From assembly GCA_963784805.1 (NCBI GenBank), contig CAWASR010000028.1:310001-374000 (forward strand): a stretch of 64,000 bases of DNA, in the 5' to 3' direction. A program made the position numbers and the translations under genes. This DNA comes from Roseiarcus sp963784805. GTDB taxonomy: Bacteria > Pseudomonadota > Alphaproteobacteria > Rhizobiales > Beijerinckiaceae. A model generated the notes under the pieces. It searched no databases, was not told where the DNA came from, and was given only the letters and a program-made list of their open reading frames with translations. Shown piece by piece: positions 35,514-44,947 of this stretch (position 1 is the first letter of the stretch; the number at the start of each line of letters is the position of its first letter).

Positions 35514-36491
35514 TTGACTTCGTCCCAAATCCCGCACGAGCGCGTCGTCATCATCGGCTCCGGGCCGGCCGGCTACACCGCGGCCATCTATGCCGCCCGC
35601 GCGCTGCTGAAGCCGCTGCTGCTGTCCGGCTTCGAGCCGGGCGGCCAGCTCATGATCACCACCGACGTCGAGAACTATCCCGGCTTCGCCGAGACGATCC
35701 AGGGGCCGTGGCTGATGGAGCAGATGCAGGCGCAGGCCGAGCATGTGGGCGCGCGGGTCGAGACCGAATATGTCGTGGAGCTCGATCTGAAGCAGCGCCC
35801 GTTCATCGTCCGTTGCGACAGCGGCCGGACGATCGCCGCCGACGCGATCATCCTGGCGACGGGCGCCAAGGCCAAATGGCTCGGCCTGCCGGGCGAGGAC
35901 GCGTTCAAGGGCTTCGGCCTGTCGGCTTGCGCGACCTGCGACGGGTTTTTCTTTCGCGGCAAATCGGTCGCCGTGATCGGCGGCGGCAATTCCGCGGTCG
36001 AGGAGGCGCTCTATCTCTCCAATATCGCGGCCAAGGTCACGGTGCTGCACCGCCGCGATTCGTTCCGCGCCGAGAAAATCCTGAGCGAGCGGCTGGCCGG
36101 CCGGCCGAATGTCGCGGTTCGCTGGAATAGCGTCGTCGAGGCGATTTTAGGGCTTGAGAACCCGCGCGGCCTCACCGGTTTGAGGGTCCGCGACATTGTC
36201 GCCGGCGCCGCCGAGGATCTGGCCTTCGACGGCGTCTTCGTCGCGATCGGCCACGCGCCCGCGACCGAACTGGTGCGCGGCCAGGTCGCGTTGAAGCCGA
36301 ACGGGTACGTTCAGACCACGCCCGGCTCGACGGCGACCAGCGTCGAAGGCGTATTCGCCGCCGGCGACGTCGCCGACGACGTCTTTCGCCAGGCGGTGAC
36401 CGCCGCCGGGCTCGGCTGCATGGCCGCTCTCGAGGCCGAGCGCTGGCTCGCTTCGCGGGCCCCCGCGCGAGAGCGGGAGGCGGCCGAATAG
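35514..36491 (+). CDS. trxB: Thioredoxin reductase (NADPH)
   Basis: 325 residues from TTG 35514, preceded by GAGGGGGCC as ribosome-binding site; a GTG at 35454 would add 20 residues without similarity. It has the FAD dinucleotide motif VVIIGSGPAGYTAAIYAARA, the redox pair C139-A-T-C142 in LSACATCDGFFF, the NADPH motif VAVIGGGNSAVEEALYL, HRRDSFRAEKI, and GVFAAGDVADDVFRQAVTAA at the end. It reduces thioredoxin in the cytosol. Followed by an LsrB-type regulator at 75 bp, the usual pairing in Rhizobiales. Confidence 0.93.
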   Translation: MTSSQIPHERVVIIGSGPAGYTAAIYAARALLKPLLLSGFEPGGQLMITTDVENYPGFAETIQGPWLMEQMQAQAEHVGARVETEYVVELDLKQRPFIVRCDSGRTIAADAIILATGAKAKWLGLPGEDAFKGFGLSACATCDGFFFRGKSVAVIGGGNSAVEEALYLSNIAAKVTVLHRRDSFRAEKILSERLAGRPNVAVRWNSVVEAILGLENPRGLTGLRVRDIVAGAAEDLAFDGVFVAIGHAPATELVRGQVALKPNGYVQTTPGSTATSVEGVFAAGDVADDVFRQAVTAAGLGCMAALEAERWLASRAPAREREAAE

Positions 36492-36566
36492 ACTGGCCCC
36501 GAGCGCCAAACGCCGCCGCGACTCGCGGCGAAGCCATAAGTCGGCGCCGGCCCGGAGGAAACGTCG

Positions 36567-37460
36567 ATGGACTGGGACAAGTTGCGCATCTTTCAGGCGG
36601 CCGCCGACGCCGGCTCGTTCACTCGCGCCGGCGAGACGCTGGGATTGAGTCAATCGGCCGTCAGCCGTCAGGTCGGGACGCTGGAGGCCGATCTCGGCGC
36701 GCCGCTGTTTCACCGCCACGCGCGCGGCCTCATCCTGACCGAACAGGGCGACATGCTGCTCGGCGCCGTGCGCGACGTCGTCCTCAAGCTCGACGCGGTC
36801 CGCAGCCGGCTGATCGATAGCCGGGAGAAACCGCATGGCGAATTGCGCGTCACCACCACGCTGGGCCTGGGCGCGAACTGGCTGGCGCCGCGCCTGGGCG
36901 AGTTCGTCGAGCTCTACCCCGAGGTCAAGCTGCAATTGCTGTTGTCGGACGCGGACCTCGACCTCGGCATGCGCGAGGCGGACGTGGCGCTGCGCCTGCG
37001 CGAGCCGATGCAGCCGGACCTGATCCGCCGGCGGCTGTTCACCGTGCATTTCCACGCCTACGCGTCGGCCGACTATCTGAGGAAGCACCCTCAGCCGCGG
37101 ACCGTCGAAGAGCTCGACTCGCACCATCTGGTCGCGTTCGGCGCGTCGACGGCGACGCATCTTCTCTATGATCTCAACTCGCTCCTGAGCCTGGGGCGCG
37201 ACCCCAAGAATCCGCGCACGCCGCAGATTTCCGTCAATAATCTCGGAGCGATGACGCGAGCGGTGGAGTACGGGGTCGGCATCGCCGTTCTGCCGGACTA
37301 TTGCGTTCAGCCGGGATCGGGGCTCGTCCGTCTGCTGCCGCAGGCCGACATGCCCGAAATGGACTGCTTTCTCGTCTACGCGGAGGAACTGAAGAATGTC
37401 GCCCGCGTGCAAGCATTCCGCGATTTCCTGATCTCGACCGCGCAAAGGTGGCGCTACTGA
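36567..37460 (+). CDS. lsrB: LysR-family regulator, LsrB/VtlR type
   Basis: 297 residues. MDWDKLRIFQAAADAGSFTR and LSQSAVSRQVGTLEADLGAPLFHRHARGLILTEQG form the winged HTH. The effector domain includes GELRVTTTLGLGANWLAPRL and ends NVARVQAFRDFLISTAQRWRY. These match LsrB of Sinorhizobium and VtlR of Brucella nearly line by line, including the MDWDKLR start and RxW end. LsrB controls oxidative-stress and envelope functions; VtlR controls small RNAs. ATG 36567 has GGAGGAAACG upstream. Located next to trxB as in Rhizobiales. Confidence 0.85.
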   Translation: MDWDKLRIFQAAADAGSFTRAGETLGLSQSAVSRQVGTLEADLGAPLFHRHARGLILTEQGDMLLGAVRDVVLKLDAVRSRLIDSREKPHGELRVTTTLGLGANWLAPRLGEFVELYPEVKLQLLLSDADLDLGMREADVALRLREPMQPDLIRRRLFTVHFHAYASADYLRKHPQPRTVEELDSHHLVAFGASTATHLLYDLNSLLSLGRDPKNPRTPQISVNNLGAMTRAVEYGVGIAVLPDYCVQPGSGLVRLLPQADMPEMDCFLVYAEELKNVARVQAFRDFLISTAQRWRY

Positions 37461-37509
37461 AGCGGAACGCTCCGCCCTTCCCGCCCGCCGCCGCGAGATC
37501 CGTTCACGC

Positions 37510-37818
37510 TCAGACGGTTTTGGTGTCGAACACCATCAAGTCGACGCCGCCGTCGGCGAAGTTGGCGAGATCGCCCGCCGTCGCCTGGCCCTGCGGCGAG
37601 GCGATCGCCTTCCGGATCGCTTCGGCGCTGTCGAATTCAAGCAGCGCGACGAGATGAACGCCGCCGGGGTCGACCGGCAGCCCGACCGCGCCCTCGCTCA
37701 CCCGATAGCTCCGCAGACCGGGAATCGACTTGGCGACCGGCACATGCTTGCTGAAGTAGTAGGCGTTGAACGCCTCGATGTTTTTCGGCGTCTTGTAAAC
37801 CGCGACCAGCAGCGCCAT
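37510..37818 (-). CDS. EthD-family protein
   Basis: 102 residues from ATG 37818. It has the ferredoxin-like dimeric alpha/beta barrel pattern of EthD proteins: MALLVAVYKTPKNIEAFNAYY, FSKHVPVAKSIPGLRSYRVS, then VALLEFDSAEAIRKAIASPQG and a final FADGGVDLMVFDTKTV. EthD was first described in ether degradation but most members have no known reaction. Convergent with lsrB. Confidence 0.82.
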   Translation of the reverse strand: MALLVAVYKTPKNIEAFNAYYFSKHVPVAKSIPGLRSYRVSEGAVGLPVDPGGVHLVALLEFDSAEAIRKAIASPQGQATAGDLANFADGGVDLMVFDTKTV

Positions 37819-37941
37819 CGGCGTTGTCCTTCCAATTTTGTCGGCGCCGTCGACCCGGGCGCCTAATTTTTGCATGCGAATGGCTCATACCATAAAGCGC
37901 CGCGCGATCAACATTGCGGTCCACGAATGGCGAGTCCGCGC

Positions 37942-38472
37942 TCAGGTTTTCTCGACCTGGCCGAATTCAAGATCGACCGGGGTCGCGCGGCCGAAGATCG
38001 AGACCGCGACCTTGACGCGCGAACGCGATTCGTCGACTTCCTCGACGACGCCGTTGAACGAGGCGAACGGCCCGTCCGCCACCCGGACGTTTTCGCCGAT
38101 CTCGAACTGGATCGCCGCTTTCGGCCGCTCGACCCCGTCGGCGACCTGTCCCTTGATGCGCTCGGCCTCGACATCGGGGATCGGCATCGGCTTCTTGTCG
38201 GCGCCCAGGAAGCCGGTCACCTTGGGGGTGTTCTTGATCAGGTGGTAGATCTCGTCGGTCAGGTCGCATTTGACCAGCACGTAACCGGGAAAGAATTTGC
38301 GCTCGGAATTGATCTTGCGCCCGCGGCGCACCTCGACGACCTGTTCGGTCGGCACCATGATTTCTTCGAATTTGTCCCCGAGGCCGCGTTGATGCGACTG
38401 CTCCCGGATCGAATCGGCGACCTTCTTCTCGAAGTTGGAATAGGCGTGGACGATATACCAGCGCATGCTCAT
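37942..38472 (-). CDS. nusG: Transcription termination/antitermination protein NusG
   Basis: 176 residues from ATG 38472 (MSMRWYIVHAYSNFEKKVAD). NGN domain: VPTEQVVEVRRGRKINSERK, FFPGYVLVKCDLTDEIYHLI and PKVTGFLGADKKPMP. C-terminal KOW domain: IGENVRVADGPFASFNGVVEE and VKVAVSIFGRATPVDLEF. It binds RNA polymerase and couples it to Rho or to ribosomal protein S10. Lies 67 bp after secE, in the usual secE-nusG order. Confidence 0.96.
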   Translation of the reverse strand: MSMRWYIVHAYSNFEKKVADSIREQSHQRGLGDKFEEIMVPTEQVVEVRRGRKINSERKFFPGYVLVKCDLTDEIYHLIKNTPKVTGFLGADKKPMPIPDVEAERIKGQVADGVERPKAAIQFEIGENVRVADGPFASFNGVVEEVDESRSRVKVAVSIFGRATPVDLEFGQVEKT

Positions 38473-38539
38473 GTCAGGATTCCAATTTGATGCGGCGGCG
38501 GCTCTCATCCCCCGTGCGCTCCACGCCCTCGGGCGCGCC

Positions 38540-38737
38540 TCACCCGCCGCGCCCGAAGCCGAGCGCCAGCGACACGAATTCGCGCAGCACCTGATCGACG
38601 ACGACGAAGAACACGCTGGTGAACACCACAAGGAGCAGCACCAGTCCGGTGGTCACGAGTGTCTCGCGCCTCCCCGGCCAGATAACCTTGGAGGCTTCCG
38701 CACGCACTTGCTGGATAAATTCGAACGGGTTGGCCAT
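38540..38737 (-). CDS. secE: Preprotein translocase subunit SecE
   Basis: 65 residues from ATG 38737. The short amphipathic segment EFIQQVRAEASKVIWPGRRETLVTT is the SecE signature, followed by a single membrane helix (GLVLLLVVFTSVFFVVVDQVL). It is the short single-helix form normal in alphaproteobacteria. Together with SecY and SecG it forms the inner-membrane translocon. The tRNA-Trp gene often found just upstream is not seen here. Confidence 0.95.
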   Translation of the reverse strand: MANPFEFIQQVRAEASKVIWPGRRETLVTTGLVLLLVVFTSVFFVVVDQVLREFVSLALGFGRGG

Positions 38738-39191
38738 GTTGTCGATTCCGTTCCGGTCGGACCTCGCGACGGTCGGCTGCGCCGGCCGCCAGAAAAGTTC
38801 GCGGCGCGGGGCCTCTCGGCGCCGCGCCACCCGTGGCTCATACAGGAAGACGGGGCGCCTCGCCAAGCAAAAACTACATTTTGGCGGCAAAACCGGCGCA
38901 TGGGGGTTTGGCGACCTGCACAAGCAGGCCCCTCATCGGCTCAAATGCGACGAGGTCTTAAGCCCGGCGCCGAACCTCGCGGGCCCACGGGCGCCCTAAT
39001 CGTCGATCATAGGCACAATGTGAAATCGAACGCCGTCTGGACAAGGCGGGGCGGCTCTGGTAAACGCCGCGCGGCGGAACGCCCCGTATCCTATTTCTCT
39101 AGGGAACGGCGCGCGCTGGAGCCTCTCGCTAATTTCCCGGCCGTATGAGGCCAGATCATTCGAGGCTTCGCCTCGCAACACAGGATGGGCC

Positions 39192-39443
39192 GTGCAAGTA
39201 CTGGTTCGCGACAACAATGTCGATCAAGCCCTCAAGGCGCTGAAGAAAAAGATGCAGCGCGAGGGGATTTTCCGCGAGATGAAACTTCGCGGCCATTACG
39301 AGAAACCATCGGAGAAGCGGGCGCGCGAGAAGGCCGAAGCCGTGCGCCGCGCACGCAAACTCGCGCGCAAGAAGTTGCAGCGCGAAGGCTTGCTGCCGAT
39401 GAAGCCGAGGCCCGTTCCCGGCGCGCCGCGCACGACCGGCTGA
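39192..39443 (+). CDS. rpsU: Small ribosomal subunit protein bS21
   Basis: 83 residues from GTG 39192. MQVLVRDNNVDQALKALKKK and MQREGIFREMKLRGHYEKPSEKR are the bS21 signature. A longer Lys/Arg-rich C-terminal extension ending in KPRPVPGAPRTTG is typical of Rhizobiales. It binds near the 3' end of 16S rRNA during initiation. Alone, 454 bp from secE on the other strand. Confidence 0.95.
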   Translation: MQVLVRDNNVDQALKALKKKMQREGIFREMKLRGHYEKPSEKRAREKAEAVRRARKLARKKLQREGLLPMKPRPVPGAPRTTG

Positions 39444-39597
39444 TCCATCGTTCTGGCGAAGCGCGGGGCGAAGCGCGTCGCCGGTCAGGCGCATCGCTCG
39501 ACCCGGCCGGGTTTCGATTGCGGGCTTATGTCCGGCCTTTCCATTTGAGTGTCCCGGCGCCCGCGTCAGGGCGTCCCCCCCCCGCGGAGGTCCGCGA

Positions 39598-40452
39598 ATG
39601 TCGATACGTATGGCAAGGCTGGGGAGAGCTTGGACCCGGTTCGGATTCGCGGCGGCGCTGGCGCTGGCGCTCGGCGCATGCAGCGAGACCATGGGCGGCT
39701 TAGACACCCATGTGGCGGTGGTCGACACCGCCCCAGGGGCGCAGGCCGACAACGCCGCCAATCTCGCCTCGCTCACCAGCGTCATTGAGCGCAATCCGCG
39801 CGACGCGTCGGCTTACAACACCCGCGGCGTCGTCTACGCCAAACTCGGGAAGTACTCGAACGCGATCCAGGATTTCAGTCATTCGATCGAACTCAACCCC
39901 AATTTCTCGGGCGCCTACACCAATCGGGCGCTCGCCTATCGCCAGATAAACAAGAGCAATCTGGCGATGCAGGACTTCAATCAGGCGATCGCCGTCAATC
40001 CCAACGACGCCGCCGCCTATCTCGGGCGCGGCAATCTTCGCCGCTCGCAAAACGACTTCGCCGGCGCGCTGGCGGATCTCGACCAGTCGATCAGGCTCAA
40101 CCCGGAAGGCGCCCAAGCCTATCACGCGCGCGGACTCATCTATCAGCGCCAAGGAAACAATGTTCAGGCGATCACCGATTTCAACAACGCGATCGATCGC
40201 GATCCTTTCGCCGGCGCGCCCTATCAGGCGCGCGGCCAGAGCCTGATGGCGACCGGCCAGTACGAAAAGGCGATCGAGGACTTCAACGCGGCGCTCAACG
40301 TCAACGCCAATATATCGCAGGCCTGGGCCGGTCTCGGCTACTGCTACGAGAAGCTGAACAACCGCTCCAAGGCGCTTGAGTCCTACCAGCGCGCGGTCCA
40401 GGTCGATCCCAACAATGGCGCGGCGCGCGCGGCGCTGCAACGGTTGAGCTGA
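39598..40452 (+). CDS. TPR-repeat lipoprotein (NlpI-like)
   Basis: 284 residues. A lipoprotein signal peptide ends at lipobox LALGAC (Cys28). The mature part holds at least five TPR units, e.g. ASAYNTRGVVYAKLGKYSNA, SGAYTNRALAYRQINKSNLA, AQAYHARGLIYQRQGNNVQA, and SQAWAGLGYCYEKLNNRSKA. Such proteins act as outer-membrane or periplasmic scaffolds; NlpI, for example, recruits peptidoglycan hydrolases. An alternative start is ATG 39610. Gene is monocistronic, convergent with accC. Confidence 0.88.
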   Translation: MSIRMARLGRAWTRFGFAAALALALGACSETMGGLDTHVAVVDTAPGAQADNAANLASLTSVIERNPRDASAYNTRGVVYAKLGKYSNAIQDFSHSIELNPNFSGAYTNRALAYRQINKSNLAMQDFNQAIAVNPNDAAAYLGRGNLRRSQNDFAGALADLDQSIRLNPEGAQAYHARGLIYQRQGNNVQAITDFNNAIDRDPFAGAPYQARGQSLMATGQYEKAIEDFNAALNVNANISQAWAGLGYCYEKLNNRSKALESYQRAVQVDPNNGAARAALQRLS

Positions 40453-40500
40453 ACGAACTATCGTCGGGCCCTCCAGCCTCCGCGGCCCGTGGGTCGGCCG

Positions 40501-41856
40501 TCACGCGTGCAGAGGCTGCTCGCTCCTCAGAAATTCCTCCAGCCAGTGGATGTCGTACTGCCCGTTCTGCACGTCGGGAGTTCTGACCAATGTGCGAAAC
40601 AGCGGCAGCGTCGTCTCGATGCCGTCGATGATGAACTCGTCGAGCGCCCGGCGCAGGCGCATCATGGCCTCGGTCCGGGTGTGGCCATGGACAATCAGCT
40701 TGCCGACCAGCGAATCGTAGAAGGGCGGAATCACGTAGCCCTGATAGGCGGCGGAATCGACGCGAACGCCAAGGCCGCCGGGGGGATGGAAATAGGTGAT
40801 GCGGCCTGGCGAGGGAACAAAGGTGCGCGCGTGCTCGGCGTTGACGCGGCATTCGATCGCCGCGCCGAGGAAGCGAACGTCTTGCTGGGCGATCGACAGC
40901 GGCGAGCCGGCGGCGATCTTGATCTGCTCGTTGACGATGTCGATCCCGGTGATCATCTCGGTGACCGGGTGTTCGACCTGCACCCTTGTGTTCATCTCGA
41001 TGAAGTAAAAATCTCCGCCTTCATAGAGAAATTCGATCGTTCCGGCGCCGACATAGCCGAGTTCCGCCATCGCCCTGGCGACGACGCCGCCGATCTCGGC
41101 CCGCTGATCGGAGTTGAGGGCGGGAGACGGGCCTTCCTCCCAGATTTTCTGGTGTCTGCGCTGCAACGAGCAGTCGCGCTCGCCGAGATGAATTGCGCGC
41201 CCTTGCCCATCGCCGAGCACCTGAAATTCGATATGGCGCGGCTTGCTCAGATATTTCTCCAGATAGACGGAATCGTCGCCGAAGGCGGATTTGGCCTCGA
41301 TCCTGGCGCGGTCGATCGCATCGACCAGTTCGTCGGGTCCATGCGCGACCTTCATGCCGCGCCCGCCTCCGCCCGCGGCGGCCTTGACGATGACCGGGTA
41401 GCCGATGGCGGCGGCGATTCCGAGCGCTCCCTCCGCATCGCCGATCGCGCCCTGGGAGCCCGGAACGCACGGGATTCCGAGTCGCGCCGCCGTCCGCTTG
41501 GCCTCGATCTTGTCGCCCATGATGCGGATATGCTCGGCCTTGGGGCCGATGAATGCGATTTCGTGCTCTTCGAGGATGTCGGCGAAGCGGGCGTTCTCGG
41601 CCAGGAAGCCATAGCCTGGATGGACGGCGTCGGCGCCGGTGATCTCGCACGCCGCCACGATCGCCGGAATGTTGAGATAGCTGTCGCGCGCCGGCGGCGG
41701 CCCGATGCAGACGCTCTCGTCGGCAAGCTTGACGTGCATCGCCCCCTTGTCAGCGGTCGAGTAGACGGCGACGGTCGCGATGCCAAGCTCCTTGGCGGCG
41801 CGCAGCACGCGTAGCGCGATCTCGCCGCGGTTGGCGATGAGGATCTTATCGAACAT
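40501..41856 (-). CDS. accC: Acetyl-CoA carboxylase, biotin carboxylase subunit
   Basis: 451 residues, the standard length. MFDKILIANRGEIALRVLRA and VHPGYGFLAENARFADIL form the N-domain. The ATP-grasp domain has VIVKAAAGGGGRGMKVA and IEFLYEGGDFYFIEMNTRVQVEHPVTE, which contains the metal-binding Glu and catalytic Arg. It carboxylates biotin on AccB with ATP and bicarbonate, the first step of fatty-acid synthesis. Lies 54 bp after accB. Confidence 0.97.
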   Translation of the reverse strand: MFDKILIANRGEIALRVLRAAKELGIATVAVYSTADKGAMHVKLADESVCIGPPPARDSYLNIPAIVAACEITGADAVHPGYGFLAENARFADILEEHEIAFIGPKAEHIRIMGDKIEAKRTAARLGIPCVPGSQGAIGDAEGALGIAAAIGYPVIVKAAAGGGGRGMKVAHGPDELVDAIDRARIEAKSAFGDDSVYLEKYLSKPRHIEFQVLGDGQGRAIHLGERDCSLQRRHQKIWEEGPSPALNSDQRAEIGGVVARAMAELGYVGAGTIEFLYEGGDFYFIEMNTRVQVEHPVTEMITGIDIVNEQIKIAAGSPLSIAQQDVRFLGAAIECRVNAEHARTFVPSPGRITYFHPPGGLGVRVDSAAYQGYVIPPFYDSLVGKLIVHGHTRTEAMMRLRRALDEFIIDGIETTLPLFRTLVRTPDVQNGQYDIHWLEEFLRSEQPLHA

Positions 41857-41910
41857 CGATGCGCCTTCCCCGCGCTCCCGATTTGTCCGCGGCGCGCGTG
41901 ACCATCCCGG

Positions 41911-42420
41911 TCACTCGATGACCATCAACGGCTGACCATATTCGACCGGCGAGCCGTCGGCGACCAGGATGTCGGCGACCCGCCCCGCGTTCGGCGCGAC
42001 GATGTCGTTGAACGTCTTCATCGCCTCCACCAGCAACAGCTTGTCGCCGGCTTTCACTACCGATCCCACTTCGACGAACGGCTTTGATTCCGGGGTCGGG
42101 CGCAGATAGGCGGTGCCGACCATCGGCGACTTCACCGCTCCGGCGATCTCGGCGTCAAGCGGTTCGGCCGCCGCGGCCGCGCCTGTCTCGGCGGGTGCGG
42201 CGGCGATCGGCGCGGCTTGCGCCGGAGCGGCGGCGGCGACCGCCTGACCCGGCGGCGCACGCTCCCGCGCCAGTCGCACGTGCAACTCGCCGAGGTCGAT
42301 CTCGATCTCGCTGAGATCGTGTTTGGTGATGATCTTGGCGAGCTGGTCGATCGCGGCGATATCGACGAGGCTTCGCATAGAATCGTCGGTTTGTGCGCCA
42401 GACGGCTTCTTCATTGGCAT
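41911..42420 (-). CDS. accB: Acetyl-CoA carboxylase, biotin carboxyl carrier protein
   Basis: 169 residues. The C-terminal biotinyl domain carries the acceptor K135 in VEAMKTFNDI and GSPVEYGQPLMVIE at the end. An Ala/Pro-rich linker (residues 55-90) joins it to an N-terminal helical segment (LAKIITKHDLSEIEIDLGE). AccB carries carboxybiotin between AccC and the carboxyltransferase. Cotranscribed with accC. An inner ATG three codons in is also possible. Confidence 0.96.
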   Translation of the reverse strand: MPMKKPSGAQTDDSMRSLVDIAAIDQLAKIITKHDLSEIEIDLGELHVRLARERAPPGQAVAAAAPAQAAPIAAAPAETGAAAAAEPLDAEIAGAVKSPMVGTAYLRPTPESKPFVEVGSVVKAGDKLLLVEAMKTFNDIVAPNAGRVADILVADGSPVEYGQPLMVIE

Positions 42421-42505
42421 TTGCTCGGATGGGGAAGGACGTCAGTCTTGGAAGCCCCTATATCCCGGCAGCCGATGCAAATAAAGAGCGGGGGCCATTT
42501 AGGGC

Positions 42506-44593
42506 TCAGGCGCGCCGCGCCCAAACCCTGACGTCGTGAAACGCGGCGCCGCCAAACGGCGACACGCTGTCGTCGCCGACGAGCGCGTTGATTCCCCAAC
42601 CATCGAGAAAGGCCGACGGCGGCCACACGCCTTCGCTGACCAGGACGCCCGGCCGCACGTTTTCGCTGAGCCGCGCATGCAGGCGGGTTTGTCCGCGCTC
42701 GTTGCCGAGCTCGACCACGTCTGCGTCCGCGAGGCCGAGCCTGGCTGCATCGGTCGGGTTGACCAGAACTTCCGGACGCCGCTCGCGCGCGAGCGAAGTC
42801 GCCGTCTCGGTAAAGCTCGAATTGAGGAAATTGCGGGCGGGCGAAGTCGCGAGCTTGAATGGACGCTCCTCATCCGCCTCCTCGTTGACCGGCCAGTGGT
42901 CGGGAAGAACCGGCATGTCGCGCCAGGCCCCGCGCGGCCCGTCGTTGGCGAACGGCGCGTTCGCCCAGTCGGCCTTGAAATGGAACTTTCCGTCCGGAAA
43001 GCCGAAACCGTCGAGGAAATGCGCCTGTTCGAACGGCGGCTGCAAATCGAGCCAGCGCCGGGTCTCGAGCGCGGCCAAGTCGCCATAGCCCGATTGGCGA
43101 AGCGTCCAGTCGATGATTTCTCGCGGCGACATGGAAAACGCCGGATGTTCGGCGCCGAGCCTCGATGCGAGCGCGACGATCACCTCGTGGTTGGAGCGGC
43201 AGCCTTCCGGCGGCTCGATCGCCTTGGGCGCGAACTGCAGGTGCTGATGGCCGCCGCCGGTATAGATGTCGTCGTGCTCCAGGAACATCGTCGCCGGCAG
43301 CACGACGTCGGCGGTGCGCGCGGTGTCGGTCATGAACTGCTCGTGGACGCAAACGAACAGATCCTCGCGCGCAAACCCGCGCCTGACCTTCTGCTGATTC
43401 GGCGCCACCGCCAGCGGATTGGTGTTCTGGATCAGCATCGCCTTGACCGGAGGCCCGTTTTTCAGCGCCTCCTTTTCGCCGGTCAGGACCGCCCCGACGC
43501 GCGACTGGTCGAGGCGGCGCACGCTCAAGTCGCGCGCGTCCAGACCCTCGATCATGGTCTTCTGGAGCTTGTAGATTCCGCTGTTGGTGTGGAAGGCGCC
43601 GCCGCCCTCATGCGCCCAGGCGCCGGTGACCGCCGGTATGCAAAGCGCCGCATGCATGTTGGCCGCGCCGTTGCGCTGGCGCGAGAAGCCGTAGCCGAGG
43701 CGGAAGAACGTGCGTTTCGTCCGCCCGATCAGCGCCGCGAATTCCTCGATCTCGGCGACGGCAAGTCCAGTGATCGCGCTCGCCCATTGAGGGTCGCGGG
43801 TTCGAAGATGGGCCTCGAGCTCGGCCGGCGCGTCGGCATAGCGCTCGAGGTAGGCCCGGTCGGCGTGGCCGTCCCGAAACAGCACGTGCATCACCGCGCA
43901 GGCGAGCGCGCCGTCCGCGCCCGGCCTGAGGCGAAGAGCGAGATCGGCCTGGCGCATCGTCTCGGTGTCGTAGATGTCGACGGCGACGATCTTGGCGCCG
44001 CGCTCTTTGCGCGCGCGAATCGCGTGGGTCATCACGTTGACCTGGGTGACGGCGGCGTTGGCGCCCCAGATCACCACGCAATCGGACTTGGCCATTTCGC
44101 GCGGATCGGCGCCCATGAGCTTGCCCGTTCCCGCGACATAGCCGGGCCAGGCGATTGCGACGCAGATCGATCCGTAGAAGCGCGAATAGCGTTTGGCGTG
44201 GGTCAGGCGCTCGATGCCGTCGCGCATAACGAGGCCCATCGTGCCGGCATAGAAATAGGGCCAGACGCCTTCCGGCCCGAGCTCGCGCTCGACCTTCAGA
44301 AAATTCTCGGCCACCAGGTCGAGCGCGTCGTCCCAACTGACGGACGCGAACTCGCCCGACCCTTTCGGTCCGACGCGACGCAGAGGCTTCGTCAGACGAT
44401 CGGGATGGTGGATGCGCTCGGCGTAACGCGCGACCTTGGCGCAGACGACGCCTGCGGTGTAACTCTGATCCTTCGCGCCATGAATGCGGCCGATGCGTTC
44501 GCCGTCGATCACTTCGACGTCGAGCGCGCAAACTGAAGGGCAATCGTGCGGACAAACCGACGGCCGCCTTGCGATGCCCGGAACCGCGTTCAT
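42506..44593 (-). CDS. Molybdopterin-dependent oxidoreductase (DMSO reductase superfamily)
   Basis: 695 residues from ATG 44593. CPHDCPSVCALDVEV with a fourth Cys in GVVCAK binds a 4Fe-4S cluster. The family core follows: SWDDALDLVAENF, IWGANAAVTQVNVMTHAIRA, MLIQNTNPLAVAPNQQKVRRG, and the C-terminal molydopterin dinucleotide domain (VLVNPTDAARLGLADADVVEL). No Tat signal is seen, so it is probably cytoplasmic. It belongs to the BisC/FdhA-like group often annotated only as molybdopterin-containing oxidoreductase; the substrate is unknown. The moaD and moaE cofactor genes lie about 3 kb away. Confidence 0.87.
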   Translation of the reverse strand: MNAVPGIARRPSVCPHDCPSVCALDVEVIDGERIGRIHGAKDQSYTAGVVCAKVARYAERIHHPDRLTKPLRRVGPKGSGEFASVSWDDALDLVAENFLKVERELGPEGVWPYFYAGTMGLVMRDGIERLTHAKRYSRFYGSICVAIAWPGYVAGTGKLMGADPREMAKSDCVVIWGANAAVTQVNVMTHAIRARKERGAKIVAVDIYDTETMRQADLALRLRPGADGALACAVMHVLFRDGHADRAYLERYADAPAELEAHLRTRDPQWASAITGLAVAEIEEFAALIGRTKRTFFRLGYGFSRQRNGAANMHAALCIPAVTGAWAHEGGGAFHTNSGIYKLQKTMIEGLDARDLSVRRLDQSRVGAVLTGEKEALKNGPPVKAMLIQNTNPLAVAPNQQKVRRGFAREDLFVCVHEQFMTDTARTADVVLPATMFLEHDDIYTGGGHQHLQFAPKAIEPPEGCRSNHEVIVALASRLGAEHPAFSMSPREIIDWTLRQSGYGDLAALETRRWLDLQPPFEQAHFLDGFGFPDGKFHFKADWANAPFANDGPRGAWRDMPVLPDHWPVNEEADEERPFKLATSPARNFLNSSFTETATSLARERRPEVLVNPTDAARLGLADADVVELGNERGQTRLHARLSENVRPGVLVSEGVWPPSAFLDGWGINALVGDDSVSPFGGAAFHDVRVWARRA

Positions 44594-44821
44594 TGGGCCT
44601 CCACCAATCTCTACCGCCCGCATCGAAACGCCGGCCGGGCGCGGCGTCATGTTCGGCCGCGTCCAGGATCGCACGCAACCCGCCATAACATCAATCGCCC
44701 TGCGGTTTTCGCCGCGGCGCGAGGGCCGAGCGTTCTGAGAGAGGCTGGATCGGCGCAGCCCTGGGGCGAACGCGCATCGCCGCTTGACGCCGGGACGCCG
44801 CAGGGTCTATCGCTTCTTGCA

Positions 44822-44881
44822 TCGTGGTCATTTGAGCCGATCGGCTTGCCGCCACGTTAAACATTGGGCTAAAAGATCGGG
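44822..44881 (+). ncRNA. SAM-II riboswitch
   Basis: The conserved pseudoknot elements are visible: TCGTGGTCATTTGAGCCG, then GGCTTGC, then CGCCACGTTAAAC and GGGCTAAAAGATCGG. GTGG of the first stem pairs with CCAC, and the loop and the 3' GGGCTAAAA segment fit the alphaproteobacterial SAM-II (metA-type) consensus. It lies 66 bp before the metZ start, where SAM binding is expected to block translation. This makes metZ expression respond to S-adenosylmethionine. Confidence 0.92.
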
Positions 44882-44947
44882 GCTCCTCGCAAACTCGGCC
44901 TCGTCTTGAAGCCCCCGGCGCCTGGCGCCGTCAAGAGGACGCGAAGT

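Noticed and set aside
38738..39000. tRNA-Trp upstream of secE, as in many alphaproteobacteria
   Set aside because: No cloverleaf, CCA-anticodon loop or T-loop consensus could be found in this stretch on either strand.
42536..44536. A 666-codon open frame on the plus strand, antisense to the molybdopterin oxidoreductase
   Set aside because: It mirrors the codon pattern of the GC-rich gene on the other strand, has no recognisable domain, and the minus-strand protein is complete with all motifs.
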